Origin: an uncultured Lachnospiraceae bacterium
Lineage (GTDB): Bacteria > Bacillota > Clostridia > Lachnospirales > Lachnospiraceae
NCBI GenBank assembly: GCA_900314295.1
Contig: OMUU01000106.1
Location: 1-47,037, forward strand
DNA: 47,037 nucleotides
Direction of reading: 5' to 3'
Shown here: positions 1-8,487 of the stretch, one piece after another
Layout: each line of letters opens with the position of its first letter
How positions within the stretch are numbered: position 1 is the first letter of the stretch
The notes under the pieces: model-generated
Told to the model about the DNA's origin: nothing
The model's input: the letters and a program-made list of their open reading frames with translations, nothing else
Databases searched by the model: none
Program-made: the position numbers and the translations under genes

Positions 1-151
1 CTGTTAACCGGGGAGAACGCTCATGTGTTCACCCCACACCAAAAATGATTGACCCAATTAAAATGTGGCAGCCTGGAAATATTGGAAGATTGTGCTTTGG
101 AAAGAATCAAACAGGAAAGTCTGAGAATAAATAAAGGAAAGGAGTTCGTCT

Positions 152-1360
152 ATGAAGATCGATTTTCAGCAGAAACTGAATATGATTTATCATGCCACCT
201 ATGTACCGACCCACTATTATATAAAGAGTAATTTGAAGGCTGTTTATCCTTCTCTCAGCCTTCCGGATGATTATCTGGAGCATTATAAGAACCGGTTGCT
301 GTCTGCACACGATGATATTCTTTACCTGACTACGAAGGAATTTGCCTATCTTGGCATCTGCAGAAACCCGCACACCGGTGAGTCTGTCATTCTGGGACCG
401 GTCTGCTCAACCCCATTAAGCGACGAGGCAATCGATCATCTCATCTCCGCCTACAGCCTCCCGGTGCAGATGCGGCTTCAGATCATAGATTTTTTTCATC
501 AGACGCTCCTTTTTACTCTGGATCAGTTTCTGAATATCCTCGCGTTAGTCTATACAGAGATGACCGGAACAGCCATTGACATCTTTGAACAGTTTGGAAT
601 TGTAAATCATGAAAGGGAAGAAGAAATAGGAAATGTGCATTCCAGGTCGCTCTATGAGCGCAAGGAGGAACAGCATTATCACGACACCTACTTTTTTGAG
701 CAGGCCTACTATGGATTTGTCGAACGGGGAGATTTAAATGGATTAAAGGATTTCATGAAAACGGTGCCGCCCCTTGGCATCGGTTCTGTTGCTCAGGATT
801 CCCTGCGGCAATCGAAGAATATCTTCATCACGTCTGTTGCTCTTATGACTCGCCGTGCCATCGCCGGAGGTCTGGATATTGAAACCGCCTATCAGCTCTC
901 CGATTCCTACATTCAGGAAGCCGAGCGTATGACGGATGCCACAGCGATCACGCTGTTAAACGCAACAGCGACAATGGATTTCACCAGAAGGGTTTCGGAC
1001 GCGAAAATTCCAAGCGGCATGTCACCGGATGTCTTTCGCGCCATTCAGTTTATCTCGAATCATATCAATCGGGACATATCTGTCCGTGATGTAGCAAGGG
1101 AACTGAAAATGGACCGGAGCACTCTTTCCAGGAAATTCAAAAAAGAGCTGGGATTCAACATCAGTTCCTATATCATGAGGCGGAAGCTGGAGGAGGCCAG
1201 AAGTCTCCTTCACTACACCGATAAAACAATCAGTGAGATCAGCGAATATCTGTGCTTCTCCACACAGTCCTATTTTCAGAATGTCTTTCGAAAAAAATAC
1301 GGCTGCACACCCAGAGAATATCGAAAATCTGCCACCAGATCAGATACCGACGTCCGTTAA
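152..1360 (+). CDS. AraC-family transcriptional regulator
   Basis: A 402-residue cytoplasmic DNA-binding regulator. The C-terminal ~100 residues (about 295-395) form two helix-turn-helix units of the AraC/XylS type: 'ISVRDVARELKMDRSTLSRKF' is the first unit (given here in part as VARELKMDRSTLSRKF) and 'ISEYLCFSTQSYFQNVFRK' the second, ending in the usual GCTPREYRK. The N-terminal ~290 residues look like a sensor domain that I cannot name; they show none of the cupin signatures of sugar-responsive AraC proteins. The start is supported by AAGGAG about 10 nt upstream. The gene is on the plus strand and its 3' end overlaps the stop of the symporter gene on the other strand by 4 nt, so the two converge. 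Target unknown; the cell-envelope genes alongside are candidates only by proximity. Confidence 0.9.
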   Translation: MKIDFQQKLNMIYHATYVPTHYYIKSNLKAVYPSLSLPDDYLEHYKNRLLSAHDDILYLTTKEFAYLGICRNPHTGESVILGPVCSTPLSDEAIDHLISAYSLPVQMRLQIIDFFHQTLLFTLDQFLNILALVYTEMTGTAIDIFEQFGIVNHEREEEIGNVHSRSLYERKEEQHYHDTYFFEQAYYGFVERGDLNGLKDFMKTVPPLGIGSVAQDSLRQSKNIFITSVALMTRRAIAGGLDIETAYQLSDSYIQEAERMTDATAITLLNATATMDFTRRVSDAKIPSGMSPDVFRAIQFISNHINRDISVRDVARELKMDRSTLSRKFKKELGFNISSYIMRRKLEEARSLLHYTDKTISEISEYLCFSTQSYFQNVFRKKYGCTPREYRKSATRSDTDVR

Positions 1361-2751
1361 TTCAGACCCCTGTATTCCCGCGTGAGCCGCACAACAACCG
1401 GAGAGAGAAGGAGCACGGCAATCAGGTTTGGAAATGCCATGAGTGCATTTGACGCATCCGCAATCGTCCAGGCAAGCCCGAGCTTCACGTTGGCGCCGAC
1501 CACGACGAAAATCACATAAATTGCCTGATAAACCTTTGCGCCGGTTGTTCCGAAAATAAATTCAAAGCATCTGCTGCCGTACAGGCTCCAGGAAAGCAGC
1601 GTGGAATAGGCAAACATGGCAATGCATACCGCAATGACAATTGCCGCCAGCCTCGTACCCAGTACCGATCCGAACGCCAGAATCGTCAGATCCGTCCCGG
1701 CGCTCTGACCGTAGAACGCCTCTGCCTTTCCGGATATCAGAATTGCAAGAGCGGTCAGCGTACAAATGACGATCGTATCCGCGAAAACCTCGAATACTCC
1801 ATACATGCCCTGCTGAACCGGATGCTCAACATCCGCTGCCGCGTGCGCGATCGGAGCAGTTCCGAGTCCTGCCTCATTCGAGAAGATTCCTCTTCCGAAG
1901 CCGGCCTTCACCGCCTGCTGAACCGCCACGCCCGCGAGTCCTCCGCTTATTGACTTCGGATCAAAGGCACCTCTGAAAATATCAGAAAAAACAGAGCCGA
2001 TCATACTGACGTTTCCGCAAATCACGACCAGCGCGGATACGATATACACGAGTGCCATGACCGGAACCAGTTTCTCCGTGACGCTTCCGATTCTCTGCAT
2101 GCCTCCGAACAGCACCAGAATCGTCAGGACTGCTCCGATGATGCCGATTACCATATAGAGCGCCTGAAGATCTCCCTGCGGCAGATTCGGCTGAAACGAC
2201 GTGACGACCGCTCCGATGGAAGTGACGATGGTGTTGATCTGCGTCATATTGCCCGTCCCGATCGCTGCGATGGATCCGAAGACACAGAATAAGACCGCCA
2301 GCCAGTGCCATTTGGCCCCGAGTCCGTTCTCGATGTAATACATCGGACCGCCCACGAAATCTCCGCTGTCGTTCTTCTTCCGAAAGTGAACGGCAAGCAG
2401 GATCTCCGAGTATTTCGTACACATTCCGAACAGGGCAGCGATCCACATCCAGAAAATCGCACCCGGGCCGCCGATCGCGATCGCACCCGCGACACCGGCA
2501 ATATTTCCGGTTCCGACCGTTCCTGCCAGCGCTGTACTCAGCGCCTGTATCGGCGTCAGACTTCCCTCCTGCTTCTCCCTGCGGACAAACAGCTGTCCAA
2601 CCGTCTTCTTCATAATGTATCCGAACTTCCGGAACTGGATGAACCGGAGGCGAATGCTCAGGAAAACGCCTGTTCCAAGCAGTAGTACCAGCATGGGAAT
2701 CCCCCATACCAGCGAATCAAACTGATTGATAATTTCCGTGATATTTTTCAT
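1357..2751 (-). CDS. AGCS-family Na+/alanine (or glycine) symporter
   Basis: A 464-residue integral membrane transporter of the alanine or glycine:cation symporter family (AlsT/DagA/AgcS type), expected to import a small neutral amino acid with Na+. The family signature is visible near the N-terminal third as GTVGTGNIAGVAGAI followed by GGPGAIFWMW, and the conserved FGRGIFSNEAGLGTAP block lies in the middle. About ten or eleven hydrophobic segments span the length, which is normal for the family. ATG is preceded by GAGAGAGG at 4-5 nt. It sits 12 nt downstream of glpP on the same strand, so it is probably co-transcribed with it. The exact substrate cannot be told from sequence; alanine, glycine, serine or glutamine are all possible. 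Confidence 0.93.
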   Translation of the reverse strand: MKNITEIINQFDSLVWGIPMLVLLLGTGVFLSIRLRFIQFRKFGYIMKKTVGQLFVRREKQEGSLTPIQALSTALAGTVGTGNIAGVAGAIAIGGPGAIFWMWIAALFGMCTKYSEILLAVHFRKKNDSGDFVGGPMYYIENGLGAKWHWLAVLFCVFGSIAAIGTGNMTQINTIVTSIGAVVTSFQPNLPQGDLQALYMVIGIIGAVLTILVLFGGMQRIGSVTEKLVPVMALVYIVSALVVICGNVSMIGSVFSDIFRGAFDPKSISGGLAGVAVQQAVKAGFGRGIFSNEAGLGTAPIAHAAADVEHPVQQGMYGVFEVFADTIVICTLTALAILISGKAEAFYGQSAGTDLTILAFGSVLGTRLAAIVIAVCIAMFAYSTLLSWSLYGSRCFEFIFGTTGAKVYQAIYVIFVVVGANVKLGLAWTIADASNALMAFPNLIAVLLLSPVVVRLTREYRGLN

Positions 2752-2763
2752 GATTCCTCTCTC

Positions 2764-3345
2764 TCACAACATCTCCCAGATTGCCGGACTGGTGGCGGAA
2801 ACCGCAATGGCGCCATGATCCAGCGCATTCATCACATCCTCCCGGTCACTGATCAGCCCGCCGCAGATCAACGGAAGATCTGCGGATTTGCGGATCTTGC
2901 TGATTACCTTCGGGGCAAGCGTGCCGGGAAGGATCTCGATGACGTCCGGCTGTGAAGAATAGCTCTGTCTGGTCAGCTTTCCGACCGTGTCCATGGCTCT
3001 GCTGTCCAGAATGAAGACGCGCAGAACCGCGGCGAGCTGGCGGTCCTTGATACAGGAGATCAGGCTGCTCCTCGTCGTAATGATACCCTGTGTCATGGTT
3101 TTCTTCTTCAGAAAATCCACGGCTGCCTCCCGCTGGCTGAGCCCGTCTACAAGATCCAGATGAACCACCGGCGTCTTCCCTGCTTTCGCAATCCGCTCCG
3201 TAATCCCTCCGATGCTGCAGACATCCCCGTAGAGGACAAATACAATTTCAACCTCAGTCTTCAGGCATGCCTCCAGGCCCTCATCATTTCTGACAGCCGC
3301 TACGATGGGACTGTCCTCTAATTTATCGATAAATTTCTTGTTCAT
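2764..3345 (-). CDS. glpP: GlpP-type glycerol-3-phosphate-responsive antiterminator
   Basis: A 193-residue protein with the GlpP fold: an N-terminal stretch DKLEDSPIVAAVRN, then HLDLVDGLS, GIITTRSSLI, and near the end EILPGTLAPKVI and LICGGLI. In Bacillus, GlpP with glycerol-3-phosphate binds leader RNA of glp genes and prevents termination. Here no glp gene is nearby: the next gene down is an amino-acid symporter and the gene upstream is of unknown function. Start and stop overlap by 4 nt (ATGA) with the upstream gene, so translation is likely coupled. Its RNA targets may lie elsewhere on the chromosome, or it may have taken on another ligand; the sequence does not decide. Confidence 0.88.
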   Translation of the reverse strand: MNKKFIDKLEDSPIVAAVRNDEGLEACLKTEVEIVFVLYGDVCSIGGITERIAKAGKTPVVHLDLVDGLSQREAAVDFLKKKTMTQGIITTRSSLISCIKDRQLAAVLRVFILDSRAMDTVGKLTRQSYSSQPDVIEILPGTLAPKVISKIRKSADLPLICGGLISDREDVMNALDHGAIAVSATSPAIWEML

Positions 3346-4244
3346 ATCTCATGGTAACGGCTTATAACCGTCTGTGCATCCAGTGTACAGCTTCCCTCTC
3401 CCGTATACAGTCTCACCTCACTGAAGGAGGGCTTCTCAAGCAGACCCGCAAGCTCACGGAGGGATATCGTACGAAGGCTGTATTCGCCGCCGCGCTTAAA
3501 AACCGCATGTTCCGCCTCTGTCCGATCCATATATACCGGAATACTGTGCGTCCGTCCGTCAGCGGCACGGTAACATACCATTTTCTTTTCTGCGCCCTTA
3601 CAGATCACGAAATAATCAGCATCCTGCTTCAGTGCAAGCAATGCGCTCTCCGATTTCTGCGTTCGGTAGCTTTCCACCGAGTTCAATACACCTGTGATGT
3701 CCTTAAAACCACTGTACAGATCGGTCTCGATTTCTGTTTTACACTTTCGAAGCAGACCGGAATCCCGAAGAATGTCTTCATCGGTACTTCCGTATGCACG
3801 GATGTTTTTCACATGATCCAATTCCTTGCCGGATGCCGTATCATATACAGCGGCGGTCTGGAGCGTCCATATTTTTTCCGCCTTCCAGATCGCAAGAACC
3901 TTTTTCAGATATTTTCCGATCTCCTCACGGTTTTTGCCAAGTTCCTCTACAATTTCCGGTCCGACAGCGGCGACCCAGAACCGGTTTTCATCGCTGACAT
4001 AGGCATACATCGCCTTTCCGGCTTTCGGGTCATACTCCTTCTCAAACCGGAGTACCTTGTCCGTTTCGCTTTCCTCCGAGCTGCTGTATACAGCAGCAAA
4101 CAGGTGAAATCTCCTGCAGAACTCCTCCTCGCGAATCTTCTCGGAATCGGGCTCTGGAAGTACCGCCGCGATGTTTCCGTTTTTCAAATAGAACCAATCC
4201 GCATTCGGAAAGTTCTTTTCGTTGATTGAAATCGAGTTATTCAT
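3342..4244 (-). CDS. Uncharacterised protein with SseB-like C-terminal region
   Basis: A 300-residue soluble protein I do not recognise as a named family. The last ~90 residues (about 208-296) resemble the SseB N-terminal domain: an ADYFVICKG strand, then DGRTHSIPVYMDRTEAEHAV, which matches the family's 'value from a display, then lPvFTs-e-E' pattern, and a final LRELAGLL helix. This is a motif-level resemblance only. The first 200 residues are rich in charged residues and carry no signal peptide or membrane segment. The start has GGAG 10 nt upstream. It overlaps glpP by 4 nt (ATGA) and begins 49 nt after the NlpC/P60 gene, so it belongs to the same likely transcript. Function unknown. Confidence 0.75.
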   Translation of the reverse strand: MNNSISINEKNFPNADWFYLKNGNIAAVLPEPDSEKIREEEFCRRFHLFAAVYSSSEESETDKVLRFEKEYDPKAGKAMYAYVSDENRFWVAAVGPEIVEELGKNREEIGKYLKKVLAIWKAEKIWTLQTAAVYDTASGKELDHVKNIRAYGSTDEDILRDSGLLRKCKTEIETDLYSGFKDITGVLNSVESYRTQKSESALLALKQDADYFVICKGAEKKMVCYRAADGRTHSIPVYMDRTEAEHAVFKRGGEYSLRTISLRELAGLLEKPSFSEVRLYTGEGSCTLDAQTVISRYHEI

Positions 4245-4293
4245 TCTCTTTATCTCCTAAGAAAAAATCGAATCCGTGTACGGGACAAAAACG

Positions 4294-6432
4294 TCAGCCG
4301 AGAACCGAGCCGTAGTTATGAGCAGACTGAATCGCTGCATTCCATTCCGGATGGAAGCCCGCCGTTCCGGGAATCGGATGTCCGTCCTTCCACGTTCTTC
4401 CGGCAACCATAAAGGAAATGGCGTTCTTGCCTCCCGCCAGTCCCCATCGGCTGTCCGATGTGAGCATATTGCTTCCGACCACTGTTTTCAGCACGCTTCC
4501 GTTGGAAAGGGTAAAATCGACGAGATCTCCCACTTTTCCGAAGGAAGGTGCACATGAGATCACATATCTTCCGCTGATTTTGCCGAAGCCCTCTCCGTCG
4601 AAATCACCGTATTTTTCCCTTAGTCCCCGTTCAATAGTACCCGCAGCGCAGAATTTATCCCACACCCCGTATCCATACTGTCCGCCCGCAGGCGCATCCG
4701 GGGTAATCGTCACAGAATCCCCGGCCGTGAGGCTTTCCGGCTCCTTTGTCTGATCCGGGAGTACATGCGTGCACCAGCAAAGATCCGGTGTGTATACGGT
4801 CGTCGCGATGATTCCCCGGCTTGAACTGTAGGCCTCGATTGTTTTTCCATCTCCGGCGTAAATCGCCACATGATAAATCTCACCGGTTGAAGCGTTTCTG
4901 TAGAAACAGAGATCGCCGGGGACCGCATCCTTCAGGTCAACCTTTGTACCGACCTGCGCCTGATCCTGCGCAACTCTCGGCAGCGATATTCCAAATTCTC
5001 CGTAAAGCGTCTGCACAAATCCGGAACAGTCCGCACCATCCGTCAGACTGGTCCCTCCCCATACATAGTTGTTGCCGATATAACAGGAGGCGTTCTTGAT
5101 GATGGATGCTCCGATATCCGTCTTCTCGGAATAAGGGGTTGCCGAAGCAAGGCTGTAATAGAACGCCCGGTTCTCCTCGGGTCTGACCGTCGCCGTGGCA
5201 CCCGCAAAGCTGCTCTCTCCGGCTGCCGTAACCTCAGCTTCTACTTCTCCGCCTCCCCGCACGCTGCTTTTCGGAACAAATCCGCGGCAGTCGCCGGATT
5301 CCACATAGAGCCAGTCGTCGCCTGCATTCTCAATCTTATACAGGAGGCCGTTCGCCGGAATCGTTCCGACGACCTTGCTGTTTGCATCTGCCTGTTCCAT
5401 AAGATTAACCGCCGCGCCAGTGAGCAGATAATGTTTTCCGGTTATCGTCTTTCTGGTCGTTGTATTCGTGTGCGTGAATGCCTCGTTCTCCCAGATTTCA
5501 ACGGTCTTTGAGGCAAAATAAGGGCTCCAGTCAAATTCGGCCTTTTCCTCATCTGTGTGTGCATTTGCGTTCTGGTATCGCGCCGCCATGACGTGTTTAC
5601 CCGCTATTTCTGACCGGATCGAAGATGCCGGAATAAACCCGCGGACCTCTCCCGATTCCACATAGAGCCATCCGTTTCCCTCATCCTTCAGTCGGTACAT
5701 GATACCATTTTTTGCGATATGTCCAACTGCTTTTGCCGAAGTGCTGGCAGACATGTAGATATCCATCTCCGCAGCAGCAAATACCGGACGCTTGCCGACC
5801 GTCTCAAAGCGAAGATTGGACACCTTCAAATATTCCGGCTTCACTACCGTACGCGATCCCGTCGGAGTTCTCTGCGGTCCTTCCGTCTGTTCTCCATTTG
5901 AACGCGGCGAATCGGATTCCGGCGTTTCTCCGGCTGTATCCGTGATTGCCAGATCGGTCGATCCCTTCTCTTTTTCTGCCGTCCCGTTTCCGTAATTTTC
6001 AGCAGATCCGTTTTCTTTTTCTTCGGATGTTGCGGAAGAGGAAGCTCCGGATTCGGAAGAATGTGGATCGGAAACAGACGAAGAGGAAGAAGTTGCGCCA
6101 TTTTCCGATGAAGAGGAGAAAGAAGAACCGTTCGAACCAGATTCTGCTGTTCCTGACGATGCTGCGGACGAAGTGTTTTCACCAGACACCTGATTTTCCG
6201 CATCCGGTGTCATGGAGCCGGAGGATACTGGTGCTTCTGTGCTGCCTGTACCCGCAGACGTTGAGGAAGTGCCCGCGTCACCCGACTGGCTGCTGACCGC
6301 CGCAACCGAAGAAGCGGTGACTGCTGTTTCATCTGCCGCCACGGTGAGCGCGGACGGCGCTGTTGTCATTGCTGCAAGGATACATGTCGTTACAATAATT
6401 CCGAGTTTTTTTCTTATCTGATTAAGTCTCAA
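4294..6432 (-). CDS. Secreted NlpC/P60 peptidoglycan hydrolase with two SH3b domains
   Basis: A 712-residue exported cell-wall enzyme. Layout: signal peptide (1 to about 33, cleavage near VAA/DE); Ser/Thr/Glu-rich low-complexity linker (about 34-200); SH3b domain 1 (about 218-275) and 2 (about 335-392), each with WLYVESG then RGF(I/V)P; NlpC/P60 domain (about 440-560) with catalytic Cys469 in GADCSGFV and His521 in IYHVAIYAG; and a C-terminal module (about 585-712) with GFGKISGRYVIS and FGKVGDLVDF, a module I recall from other secreted Firmicute proteins. NlpC/P60 enzymes usually cut the D-Glu-diaminoacid bond of the stem peptide. The start codon is TTG with AAGG 9 nt upstream; the next in-frame ATG would remove half of the signal peptide, so TTG is preferred. 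Confidence 0.93.
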   Translation of the reverse strand: MRLNQIRKKLGIIVTTCILAAMTTAPSALTVAADETAVTASSVAAVSSQSGDAGTSSTSAGTGSTEAPVSSGSMTPDAENQVSGENTSSAASSGTAESGSNGSSFSSSSENGATSSSSSVSDPHSSESGASSSATSEEKENGSAENYGNGTAEKEKGSTDLAITDTAGETPESDSPRSNGEQTEGPQRTPTGSRTVVKPEYLKVSNLRFETVGKRPVFAAAEMDIYMSASTSAKAVGHIAKNGIMYRLKDEGNGWLYVESGEVRGFIPASSIRSEIAGKHVMAARYQNANAHTDEEKAEFDWSPYFASKTVEIWENEAFTHTNTTTRKTITGKHYLLTGAAVNLMEQADANSKVVGTIPANGLLYKIENAGDDWLYVESGDCRGFVPKSSVRGGGEVEAEVTAAGESSFAGATATVRPEENRAFYYSLASATPYSEKTDIGASIIKNASCYIGNNYVWGGTSLTDGADCSGFVQTLYGEFGISLPRVAQDQAQVGTKVDLKDAVPGDLCFYRNASTGEIYHVAIYAGDGKTIEAYSSSRGIIATTVYTPDLCWCTHVLPDQTKEPESLTAGDSVTITPDAPAGGQYGYGVWDKFCAAGTIERGLREKYGDFDGEGFGKISGRYVISCAPSFGKVGDLVDFTLSNGSVLKTVVGSNMLTSDSRWGLAGGKNAISFMVAGRTWKDGHPIPGTAGFHPEWNAAIQSAHNYGSVLG

Positions 6433-6516
6433 TGATTTTGCCTTCTAAATACCAATCTCTAATGTTATATCAATACGGTTTCACAGCCCTATGGAATGGT
6501 CCTTTTGCAAGAAGCC

Positions 6517-7206
6517 TTATTCAAAAGCATTTCTCTCGATCAGGAGCTTCAGTGTCTCCCAGTTTTTCACGGAATCCGCATTCTGTACAATTGCAACTCC
6601 TTCGTCATAGCACCCGGCGTCGCTCATGATTCCGTACAGATCCGTCGGATCGTTCAGAATACTATCTCCCGTATCATAGATCGTTCTCCAGTTTGCCGCG
6701 AGAGCTTCCTTTTCGGTATCGCCCGCTTTTTCGATTGCACTCATGACAGCCTTCAGCAGCTGATCCTGATCCATGTCCTTGACATCATTTGTGTTCGCCC
6801 AGGTAATCAGGGTCACGGCGGATAATACGCTCTTCAGAGAAGACCCTGCGGTTCCGGGTCCCCAGCTGGTACAGATATCCAGCACATCTCCAAAAGAGCT
6901 CTCCAAATCAGTATCGGAATCATCTGCGCTCACAGCCACTGCAGTCAGGGCCTCGGCTTCCGGCGTGACACTGCTCTGCGACGACGAAGACGAAGATATT
7001 GTCGAGACAGCTTCCCCGGAGGAAGAGGAGCTCACGGATTCAGACCGCGATTCTGCAGAACTGCTCACCGAAGACGAGGATGCTTCCGGCACTGCGGCCG
7101 CCGTGCTTTCCACAGTCGGCTCACTTTCGGCGGTACGCTTTCCGCATCCTGCCGCAGAGACAGCGATGGCACCTGCCAATAGAACGATTACAACAGATTT
7201 CTTCAT
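6517..7206 (-). CDS. Ser-rich lipoprotein of unknown function
   Basis: A 229-residue predicted lipoprotein. The N-terminus MKKSVVIVLLAGAIAVSAAGC has a charged start, a hydrophobic core and a lipobox-like SAAG-C with the lipidated Cys at 21. Residues 25-95 are almost only Ser, Glu, Ala and Val, a likely wall-spanning linker. The remaining ~130 residues form a compact domain with no motif I know (it contains WGPGTAGSSLKSVLSAV). The ATG at 7206 was chosen because GGAGG lies 7 nt upstream; a longer reading upstream has no such site. It ends 84 nt before the NlpC/P60 gene, which has a similar Ser-rich linker, and both may act at the envelope. Confidence 0.82.
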   Translation of the reverse strand: MKKSVVIVLLAGAIAVSAAGCGKRTAESEPTVESTAAAVPEASSSSVSSSAESRSESVSSSSSGEAVSTISSSSSSQSSVTPEAEALTAVAVSADDSDTDLESSFGDVLDICTSWGPGTAGSSLKSVLSAVTLITWANTNDVKDMDQDQLLKAVMSAIEKAGDTEKEALAANWRTIYDTGDSILNDPTDLYGIMSDAGCYDEGVAIVQNADSVKNWETLKLLIERNAFE

Positions 7207-7325
7207 GAATTGTTCCTCCCCATCGAAATTGCGAAGCCCGAAGCAATCCGTATCGGATACCGTCTGCTCTGCCCCGCCTGCGGGATATCGATAAAGCATA
7301 CTTTCCCGCGTAGGCTTATTGTTTC

Positions 7326-7355
7326 ATTATAATCTTCTATACCAACTCCCGTCAA
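7326..7355 (-). promoter_or_regulatory. Promoter of the lipoprotein gene
   Basis: Read on the minus strand: -35 TTGACG (7350-7355), 18-nt spacer, -10 TATAAT (7326-7331). Predicted start about 110 nt before the lipoprotein ATG. It would drive the lipoprotein, NlpC/P60, SseB-like, glpP and symporter genes. Confidence 0.7.
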
Positions 7356-7373
7356 TCCAAGCTTAACACAGAA

Positions 7374-7411
7374 AGACGAGATAAAAGCGCAAAGCGGATT
7401 TTATCTCGTCT
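7374..7411 (-). terminator. Hairpin after lexA, likely terminator; repeat copy
   Basis: Perfect 13-bp inverted repeat: arm AGACGAGATAAAA at 7374-7386, 12-nt loop, complementary arm 7399-7411. On the minus strand it lies 65 nt past the lexA stop and is followed by TTTCTG, so it could end the lexA transcript. The same arm core, CGAGATAAAA, recurs in a hairpin at 27677-27709, so it is also a candidate dispersed repeat. Confidence 0.6.
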
Positions 7412-7475
7412 CCATAAACTCGGATTATCCATTAGCAATAGCGGGCCTTATTACAAGTCTTGCCATCCGGCTACT

Positions 7476-8171
7476 TTACAGAAAAAAACGCATAACGCCG
7501 ATTACCTGCCCGAGAATCGAAAACGTGTGATCACCGGTTACAATGATCGGATCCATATAGTCATTCTCAGGCTGAAGACGAACATACCCGTTCTCCCTGT
7601 AGAAGGTCTTCACTGTGGCGGAATCATCGATAAGAGCCACCACCATCTGCCCGTTTCTCGCCGCATTCGTCTGTCGCACCAGCACAAGATCACCGTCCAG
7701 AATCCCGGCATTGATCATGCTTTCTCCATGTACCCGGAGCATAAAGGTCTGTCCGTTCGGCAGCTTATTCACCGGAATCGGAAAATAGGATTCCACCTGT
7801 TCCACGGCCAGAAGCGGCTGCCCGGCGGCTACATTTCCAATCACCGGAACATTCTGGAACTCCACCGATTCTCCGGTTTCCAGCGCCGGATCCAGCTGCT
7901 TCATCCGTTCTTCCCGGAAATCATCGTCCAGAATCTCAATCGCCCTCGGTTTCGTCGCGTCCTTTCGAATATAACCGTTCTTCTCCAACGTCTCCAGGTG
8001 CGCGTGAACAGAGGATGTCGACTTGAGATGAACCGCTTCACAGATCTCACGCACGGATGGCGGAAAGCCATGGTCGAGGATTTCCTTCTTCAGATAATCG
8101 AGAATCTCCTGCTGCTTTTTGCTGATCGGTTTTCTCCTTGACGCAATATGAGCATTCGAAGATGTATCCAT
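7476..8171 (-). CDS. lexA: LexA SOS repressor
   Basis: A 231-residue transcriptional repressor and self-cleaving serine peptidase (S24). The N-terminal winged helix (about 15-80) has the LexA pattern QQEILDYLKKEI...PPSVREICEAVHLKSTSSVHAHL. The self-cleavage site is Ala116-Gly117 (VAAGQP); the catalytic pair is Ser151 (HGESM) and Lys188 (TVKTFY). Length is normal. The ATG at 8171 matches other LexA N-termini and has a G-rich site about 10 nt upstream; the frame stays open further upstream but that part is repeat-derived leader. Four LexA-type boxes lie between lexA and the divergent LysM-protein gene, so autoregulation and SOS control of the neighbour are very likely. Confidence 0.97.
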   Translation of the reverse strand: MDTSSNAHIASRRKPISKKQQEILDYLKKEILDHGFPPSVREICEAVHLKSTSSVHAHLETLEKNGYIRKDATKPRAIEILDDDFREERMKQLDPALETGESVEFQNVPVIGNVAAGQPLLAVEQVESYFPIPVNKLPNGQTFMLRVHGESMINAGILDGDLVLVRQTNAARNGQMVVALIDDSATVKTFYRENGYVRLQPENDYMDPIIVTGDHTFSILGQVIGVMRFFL

Positions 8172-8203
8172 AAACAAGCCCCCCGACCCAAAATAAAAAT
8201 TTT

Positions 8204-8265
8204 CCTTCCATCTGATCGAATGGAAGTTTAAAGATTTCCCCTTCCATCTGAGGGAATAAAAGTTT
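8204..8265. repeat. Two direct repeats in the lexA leader
   Basis: Two 26-nt copies, 8204-8229 and 8240-8265, agree at 22 of 26 positions; both start CCTTCCATCTGA on the plus strand. They fall in the predicted untranslated leader of lexA. On the mRNA strand each holds a GGAAGG that resembles a ribosome binding site but has no suitably placed start codon. Role unknown. Confidence 0.6.
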
Positions 8266-8304
8266 GTTGAATTCTGATGAATATTCAGAAAAAAGATTAA
8301 CATA

Positions 8305-8334
8305 AATATACCATAGGGATTTTAAAAAAGCAAA
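8305..8334 (-). promoter_or_regulatory. Candidate lexA promoter
   Basis: Minus strand: -35 TTTGCT (8329-8334), 18-nt spacer, -10 TATATT (8305-8310). It lies just downstream (for lexA) of the SOS box at 8344-8357. The -35 is weak, and the leader would be about 125 nt. Confidence 0.45.
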
Positions 8335-8343
8335 CACCTTTTC

Positions 8344-8379
8344 CGAACATGCATTCGTTTTATATCGAACGTATATTCG
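8344..8379. promoter_or_regulatory. SOS (LexA) boxes 1 and 2
   Basis: Two sites close to the Firmicute LexA consensus CGAAC-N4-GTTCG: CGAACATGCATTCG at 8344-8357 and CGAACGTATATTCG at 8366-8379. Each has one mismatch in the right half (ATTCG for GTTCG). They are 22 bp apart centre to centre, about two helical turns, upstream of both divergent promoters. Confidence 0.85.
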
Positions 8380-8387
8380 ATTTTTTG

Positions 8388-8416
8388 TTGACACGTTCCT
8401 ATAGCCGTAATATAAT
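8388..8416 (+). promoter_or_regulatory. Consensus sigma-A promoter of the yneA-like gene
   Basis: -35 TTGACA (8388-8393), 17-nt spacer, -10 TATAAT (8411-8416): a perfect consensus match. Flanked by SOS boxes on both sides, so transcription should be strong but fully repressed until LexA is cleaved. Confidence 0.9.
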
Positions 8417-8426
8417 CGCAATATAA

Positions 8427-8451
8427 GAACATGTGTTCGGAACCTACGTTC
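8427..8451. promoter_or_regulatory. SOS (LexA) boxes 3 and 4
   Basis: GAACATGTGTTC at 8427-8438 is a perfect GAAC-N4-GTTC palindrome placed at the predicted transcription start of the yneA-like gene. GAACCTACGTTC at 8440-8451 follows one base later, offset 13 bp. Together they would block the promoter at 8388-8416. Confidence 0.88.
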
Positions 8452-8487
8452 GTTTTTTCTATGTGTCCGTATAGAGGGGGAAGTTTT

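Noticed and set aside
13-31. Possible SOS box near the left end (GAACGCTCATGTGTTC)
   Set aside because: Spacing between half-sites is 8, not 4, so it does not fit the LexA consensus.
10-35. Imperfect inverted repeat GGGGAGAAC / GTTCACCCC before the AraC gene
   Set aside because: 8 of 9 pairs with an 8-nt loop; it could be an operator or terminator, but it is at the window edge and the upstream gene is not visible.
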